A DNA stretch of 64,000 nt from Mycobacterium sp. GA-1199 (GTDB lineage Bacteria; Actinomycetota; Actinomycetes; Mycobacteriales; Mycobacteriaceae), in assembly GCF_001500045.1 (NCBI RefSeq), contig NZ_LQIX01000012.1:1-64000 (forward strand). Reading direction: 5' to 3'. A program made the position numbers and the translations under genes. Numbering within the stretch: position 1 is the stretch's first letter; every line of letters starts with the position of its first letter. Positions 60,514-64,000 of the stretch are shown one piece after another. Below the pieces are notes generated by a model. That model saw only the letters and a program-made list of their open reading frames with translations, was not told the DNA's origin and searched no databases.

Positions 60514-61286
60514 GCTGGGTCAGTGAGGGCAGCGGTCTGACGCCTGATGCCGCTCCGGCCTGGCTCAAACCGTTGCTGGACAACGCCGGCGACATCAAAC
60601 GGGCATACCGCAGGCGGGTGCCGCCCGAGCTGCTCGCGATGGTCACCAGCGAAGGGAAACCTGCGCAGGCCGACGCCCGCGAGGCTGCGGTGCTGGTGTT
60701 GTTCTCCGGACCGCCCGACTCCCCGACCGGCGGTGTGCCCGACGACGCCGACCTGTTGGTCACGGTGCGCGCGGGCACTCTGCGACACCACGCAGGTCAG
60801 GCCGCGTTTCCCGGTGGTGCCGTCGAGCCCGGCGACCACAGCCCGGTGCAGACGGCGCTGCGCGAGGCCAACGAGGAAACCGGGATCGACGCCGAGCGGT
60901 TGCATCCGCTCACCACGATGGAACGGTTGTTCATACCCCCGTCGGGGTTTCACGTCGTGCCGGTGCTCGCCTACTCGCCGGACCCCGGACCGGTGGGCGT
61001 CGTCGACGAGGCCGAGACCGCGCACGTCGCCCGGGTCCCGGTGCGCGCGTTCATCAACCCCGAGAACCGAATCATGGTGTACCGCAAGGCCAACACCCGG
61101 CGGTACGCGGGTCCGGCGTTCCTGCTCAACGAGATGCTGGTGTGGGGTTTCACCGGTCAGGTGATCTCGGCGATGCTCGACGTCGCCGGATGGGCCCAGC
61201 CGTGGAATACCGGCGACGTGCGCGAACTGGAGGACGCAATGGCGCTCGTCGGCCGCGGGGCCGGTTACGGTGATGCACAACCATGA
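60510..61286 (+). CDS. Nudix hydrolase of the CoA pyrophosphatase type
   Basis: Encodes 258 aa from GTG, like H37Rv Rv3672c. The Nudix box (residues 102-125, GGAVEPGDHSPVQTALREAN continuing EETGI) is preceded by HHAGQAAFP, the CoA-hydrolase extension. A glutamate of the Nudix consensus is replaced by Asp109, as in that subfamily. It splits CoA or acyl-CoA into phosphopantetheine and ADP derivatives. Overlaps marP by four bases (ATGA). Confidence 0.92.
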   Translation: MSWVSEGSGLTPDAAPAWLKPLLDNAGDIKRAYRRRVPPELLAMVTSEGKPAQADAREAAVLVLFSGPPDSPTGGVPDDADLLVTVRAGTLRHHAGQAAFPGGAVEPGDHSPVQTALREANEETGIDAERLHPLTTMERLFIPPSGFHVVPVLAYSPDPGPVGVVDEAETAHVARVPVRAFINPENRIMVYRKANTRRYAGPAFLLNEMLVWGFTGQVISAMLDVAGWAQPWNTGDVRELEDAMALVGRGAGYGDAQP

Positions 61287-62470
61287 CATCGTCAGACTGG
61301 GTGGACCTCGTCGTCCTCGGCATCGCCTTCGTGGCGGGTATTTCGGGCTGGCGCTCGGGCGCGCTGGGCTCGATGCTGTCGTTTCTCGGGGTGGTGCTCG
61401 GCGCCGTCGCCGGGGTGCTGTTGGCGCCCCATCTGGTCGCCAACATCGAGGGACCCCGCACCAAGCTGTTCGTGACGCTGTTCTTGATCCTGGCGCTGGT
61501 CGTCGTGGGCGAGATCGCCGGCGTCGTGCTCGGCCGGGCGGTGCGCAGCGCCATCCGCAACCGCTCGCTGCGGGCGGTCGACTCGCTGATCGGTGTGGCT
61601 ATCCAGATCGTGGCCGTCCTGGTGGCCGCGTGGATGCTGACGTATCCGCTGCAGTCGTCGGACCAACCGAACCTCGCCGCGGCCGTGCGCGGTTCGCAGG
61701 TCCTCAAGGAGGTCAACGACCTGGCGCCGGGCTGGCTGCGCGAGGTGCCGAAGCGGCTCTCGGCGTTGTTGGACACCTCCGGCTTGCCCGACGTACTGCA
61801 ACCTTTCGGTCGCACCCCGATCGTGGCCGTCGATGCGCCCGACGCCGCACTCGCCGCAGACCCGGTCGTGGCGTCGGCGCGGCCCAGCGTCGTCAAGATC
61901 CGCGGGGTCGCCCCGGGTTGCCAGAAGGTCCTCGAAGGAACCGGTTTCGTCGCAGCCAGCAATCGCGTGATCTCGAACGCGCACGTGGTCGCCGGATCGG
62001 AGAGCGTCACCGTCGAGGCCGACGGGCAGACCTACGACGCCTTCGTCGTGTCCTACGACCCGCAAGCCGATATCTCGATCCTCGACGTGCCGGATCTGCC
62101 GTCGGCCCCCCTGTCGTTCGCCGACACACCGGCCACCACAGGTACCGACGCAGTCGTGATGGGCTATCCCGGCGGCGGGAACTTCGTCGCCACACCGGCG
62201 CGTGTCCGCGAGATCATCGAGCTGAGCGGTCCCGACATCTATCGCACCACCACCGTCGAGCGCGAGGTCTATACCATCAGAGGAACTGTGCGCCAAGGTA
62301 ATTCGGGTGGCCCGATGATCGACCGTGATGGGCGGGTACTGGGCGTGGTGTTCGGTGCCGCGGTCGACGACGCCGATACCGGTTTCGTGCTGACCGCCAA
62401 CGAGGTGTCGGCGCAACTGGCCCAGTTGGGCAACAGCGAACGCGTGCCCACCGGCGCCTGCATCGCCTAG
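61283..62470 (+). CDS. marP: Membrane serine protease MarP
   Basis: Encodes 395 aa, like H37Rv Rv3671c, a periplasmic protease needed for acid and oxidative stress resistance and for activating the amidase RipA. Four N-terminal membrane helices (colicin-V-production-like domain) precede a chymotrypsin-fold domain with the triad H234 (ISNAHVVAG), D263 (DISILD) and S341 (QGNSGGP). C213 and C393 fit the disulfide known in the M. tuberculosis enzyme. The stop codon lies in a CTAG shared with the converging ephE gene. Confidence 0.96.
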   Translation: MTSSDWVDLVVLGIAFVAGISGWRSGALGSMLSFLGVVLGAVAGVLLAPHLVANIEGPRTKLFVTLFLILALVVVGEIAGVVLGRAVRSAIRNRSLRAVDSLIGVAIQIVAVLVAAWMLTYPLQSSDQPNLAAAVRGSQVLKEVNDLAPGWLREVPKRLSALLDTSGLPDVLQPFGRTPIVAVDAPDAALAADPVVASARPSVVKIRGVAPGCQKVLEGTGFVAASNRVISNAHVVAGSESVTVEADGQTYDAFVVSYDPQADISILDVPDLPSAPLSFADTPATTGTDAVVMGYPGGGNFVATPARVREIIELSGPDIYRTTTVEREVYTIRGTVRQGNSGGPMIDRDGRVLGVVFGAAVDDADTGFVLTANEVSAQLAQLGNSERVPTGACIA

Positions 62471-63408
62471 CCGTACACCTGCCCCACGAAGCGGGACAAT
62501 TGGTCGTTGACCGTGTCCGGCGCCTCCTCATGACCGAAATGCCCTGCGCCGTCGATGGATACGTACCTACCGTGCGGTGCGTAACGCTGTGTCCGGTACA
62601 CCGGATCGGCCAGTACGTAAGGGTCGGTAACCCCCCGCATGTGCAACACCGGCACGCTGATGGGCCGCTTCATGGTGCGCATGAAACGGCGGCCCTCGCC
62701 GCGGAGCTGGCTGCGCACCGCCCACCGCTGATACTCGAGCGCCGAGTGTGCGGCCCCGGGGATCTGAATGGCGCGGCGCATGTGCGCGATGGTCTCGGAG
62801 AAGTCCTCGGAGCCAAGCCATCTGTCACCCGCACGGCTGCGCACAAGGCGTTCGAGTTCGGCCCCGTCGTTGCGGGTCAACGCCCGCTCGGGCCACATCG
62901 GCACCTGGTAGCGCAGCATCCACGGCAGCAGCGCGCGACCCTGGTCGCGGCGGCGCAGCGCCGAGGCACGCAGTGCCGCCGGATGCGGTGAGCTGACCAC
63001 CGCGATGGCCCGGACCGCACGCGGATGCAGCACCGCGGTGGCCCAGCACACCAGGCCGCCGTCGGCATGCCCGACCAGCGTTGCGCTCTTGTGTCCCAGC
63101 GCGCGCACCAGGCCCGCGGTGTCGCCGGCCAGCGTCCAGCCGTCATAGCCCCGCGGGGGTTTGTCACTGCCGCCGTAGCCGCGCAGGTCGACGGCGACCA
63201 CACGGGCACCGGTCAACTCGCGCAGTTGATGGCGCCAGGACCACCAGAACGACCCGAACCCGTGCAGCAGGATCACCAGCGGCCGGTCGGCGCCCGCGGC
63301 CACCTCGGTCTGCGCTTCGACCACATGGAAGCGAATACCGTTGGCGTGCACCTTCAGATGGCGCCATGGCCCGTCGATGCGGACGACCGACGGAGCGGGT
63401 GGGGGCAC
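62467..63408 (-). CDS. ephE: Alpha/beta hydrolase, epoxide-hydrolase type (EphE-like)
   Basis: Encodes 313 aa from GTG, like H37Rv Rv3670. HGFGSFWWSW is the oxyanion loop and the nucleophile is D116 in VGHADGGLV, which is epoxide-hydrolase-like rather than lipase-like (Ser). The late GAGHFGHEE supplies the catalytic histidine. Epoxide hydrolases detoxify or process lipid epoxides. Start and stop overlap their neighbours: it stops in the CTAG of marP and begins one base from the stop of the holin-like gene. Confidence 0.88.
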   Translation of the reverse strand: MPPPAPSVVRIDGPWRHLKVHANGIRFHVVEAQTEVAAGADRPLVILLHGFGSFWWSWRHQLRELTGARVVAVDLRGYGGSDKPPRGYDGWTLAGDTAGLVRALGHKSATLVGHADGGLVCWATAVLHPRAVRAIAVVSSPHPAALRASALRRRDQGRALLPWMLRYQVPMWPERALTRNDGAELERLVRSRAGDRWLGSEDFSETIAHMRRAIQIPGAAHSALEYQRWAVRSQLRGEGRRFMRTMKRPISVPVLHMRGVTDPYVLADPVYRTQRYAPHGRYVSIDGAGHFGHEEAPDTVNDQLSRFVGQVYG

Positions 63409-63918
63409 TTACCAGCCCGACGGGTCGGCCGTCGATGCCGGCTTTCCGTCGCCCGAGGCGATCTCCTTGGTCCTGTCATGGCCCGGCGTCAGCGCCTCCG
63501 GGATTTCCTTGACCGATTCGATCGTCTTCTGCGGGCCGCGGATTCGTCGCACCTTGAGATAGCCGAGGAAGGCGAATATGGCGGTGACGACGACCATCAG
63601 GCCGAACACGATGAGGTACGCCGCCCACTTCACCAGCCACAGGTCGAGCAGCTCACCGAGGAAGAAGAAGAAAAAGAACGTCGAATAGAACAGCACGACC
63701 AGCGCGAGGATGAAGAAGACGCTGCCGGTCAGGCCCTTCTTGACGTCGCGGGTGATCTCGGCCTTGGCCAGCTCGACCTCGGCGCGCACCAGCGTGGACA
63801 CCTGTGCGGTCGCGTCCTTGACGAGGTCACCGATCGACGGGTCGGCCTTGGGTGCATGCGGATCGACCAGCGGTATCGACGTGACGGTGGTCGGCGCGCC
63901 ATTCCTGCGATCGCTCAC
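63409..63918 (-). CDS. Holin-like membrane protein (DUF1469 family)
   Basis: Encodes 169 aa from GTG with GGAGGAA upstream, like H37Rv Rv3669. The family start VTSIPLVDPHAPKADPSIGDLVKDATAQVSTLVRAEVELAKAEI leads into two membrane helices (GSVFFILALVVLFYSTFFFFFFLGELL and VKWAAYLIVFGLMVVVTAIFAFLGYL) and an ordinary soluble tail. The name comes from phage holins; the mycobacterial role is unknown. Confidence 0.88.
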   Translation of the reverse strand: MSDRRNGAPTTVTSIPLVDPHAPKADPSIGDLVKDATAQVSTLVRAEVELAKAEITRDVKKGLTGSVFFILALVVLFYSTFFFFFFLGELLDLWLVKWAAYLIVFGLMVVVTAIFAFLGYLKVRRIRGPQKTIESVKEIPEALTPGHDRTKEIASGDGKPASTADPSGW

Positions 63919-64000
63919 GACGGTTCCTCCCGCATAGGCCGGATCGCCGGATCTCCCGGCGATGGTGCCACCGCCGGCGCCGCCGGCGATGGTGTCGGTC
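63919..64000. other. Unassigned right edge
   Basis: The last 82 bases are Gly/Ala-coding in the frame of the preceding gene without a start codon or stop before the edge. The GTG start inside the window fits the family well, so these bases are probably the leader or the end of the next gene. Nothing else is supported. Confidence 0.4.

Overview
This window is high-GC actinobacterial DNA, almost certainly from a fast-growing Mycolicibacterium-type mycobacterium. Many proteins are near-identical in length and motif to M. tuberculosis proteins (Crp of 224 aa, WhiB4 of 118 aa, Ask of 421 aa, PonA2, MarP). The gene order follows the H37Rv block from about Rv3721c (dnaX) to Rv3669, read in reverse. 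Rv correspondences come from memory of gene order, not from a search. GTG and TTG starts are common, and 4-nt ATGA/GTGA overlaps tie many genes into operons.

Bases 1-3108: the left edge carries the start of an IS30-like transposase on the minus strand, a DUF559 (Vsr-like) protein and a large palindrome, then dnaX. Bases 3123-11888: a methyltransferase/flavoprotein pair like those that make 10-methyl branched fatty acids, an SRPBCC protein, the amidase Rv3717, ybaB-recR, the GatD-MurT peptidoglycan amidation pair and a DnaQ-like exonuclease. Bases 11892-17825: leuA with a likely leucine attenuator, an Ntn hydrolase, and lysC-asd with a second in-frame start inside lysC. Bases 17827-21950: exported and envelope proteins (a DUF4185/GH183 arabinanase-like protein, an MpaB-like oxygenase, a Pro-rich membrane protein, a PknH-type sensor domain) plus Ohr.

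Bases 22064-27483 are the complete ergothioneine operon egtABCDE. A converging lipoprotein plus GCS2-type ligase pair follows, then an MBL-fold protein, a catalase, a membrane acyltransferase, a methyltransferase and glpK. Bases 36641-43793 hold an envelope module of RDD, SpoIIM-like, MoxR ATPase, DUF58, DUF4350, DUF4129 and a repeat-tailed membrane protein. The RDD and SpoIIM-like genes diverge from only 28 bp.

Bases 43875-48943 are an accessory-looking stretch: a YqeY protein, an F420-dependent oxidoreductase, a small acidic protein, a catalase-fold-like protein, a HemK-like methyltransferase, a CDGSH iron-sulfur protein, a haem-oxygenase-like diiron protein, tRNA-Pro(CGG), and a second large palindromic region with a small membrane protein. 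Bases 48847-63918 return to the conserved core: a cysteine-synthase-like enzyme, a phosphoesterase, ponA2, whiB4 (with two Crp-like sites), the ArsA-like ATPase pair, RidA, an MBL protein, crp, nth, a TlpA-like thioredoxin, a CoA-type Nudix hydrolase, marP, ephE and a holin-like membrane protein.

The best candidates for new biology are the leuA leader, the Crp-WhiB4 circuit, three unexplained 16-20 bp palindromes, the tandem repeat at the end of crp, several unannotated small proteins, and the methyltransferase-CDGSH-diiron oxidase cluster. No intergenic gap exceeds 300 bases.
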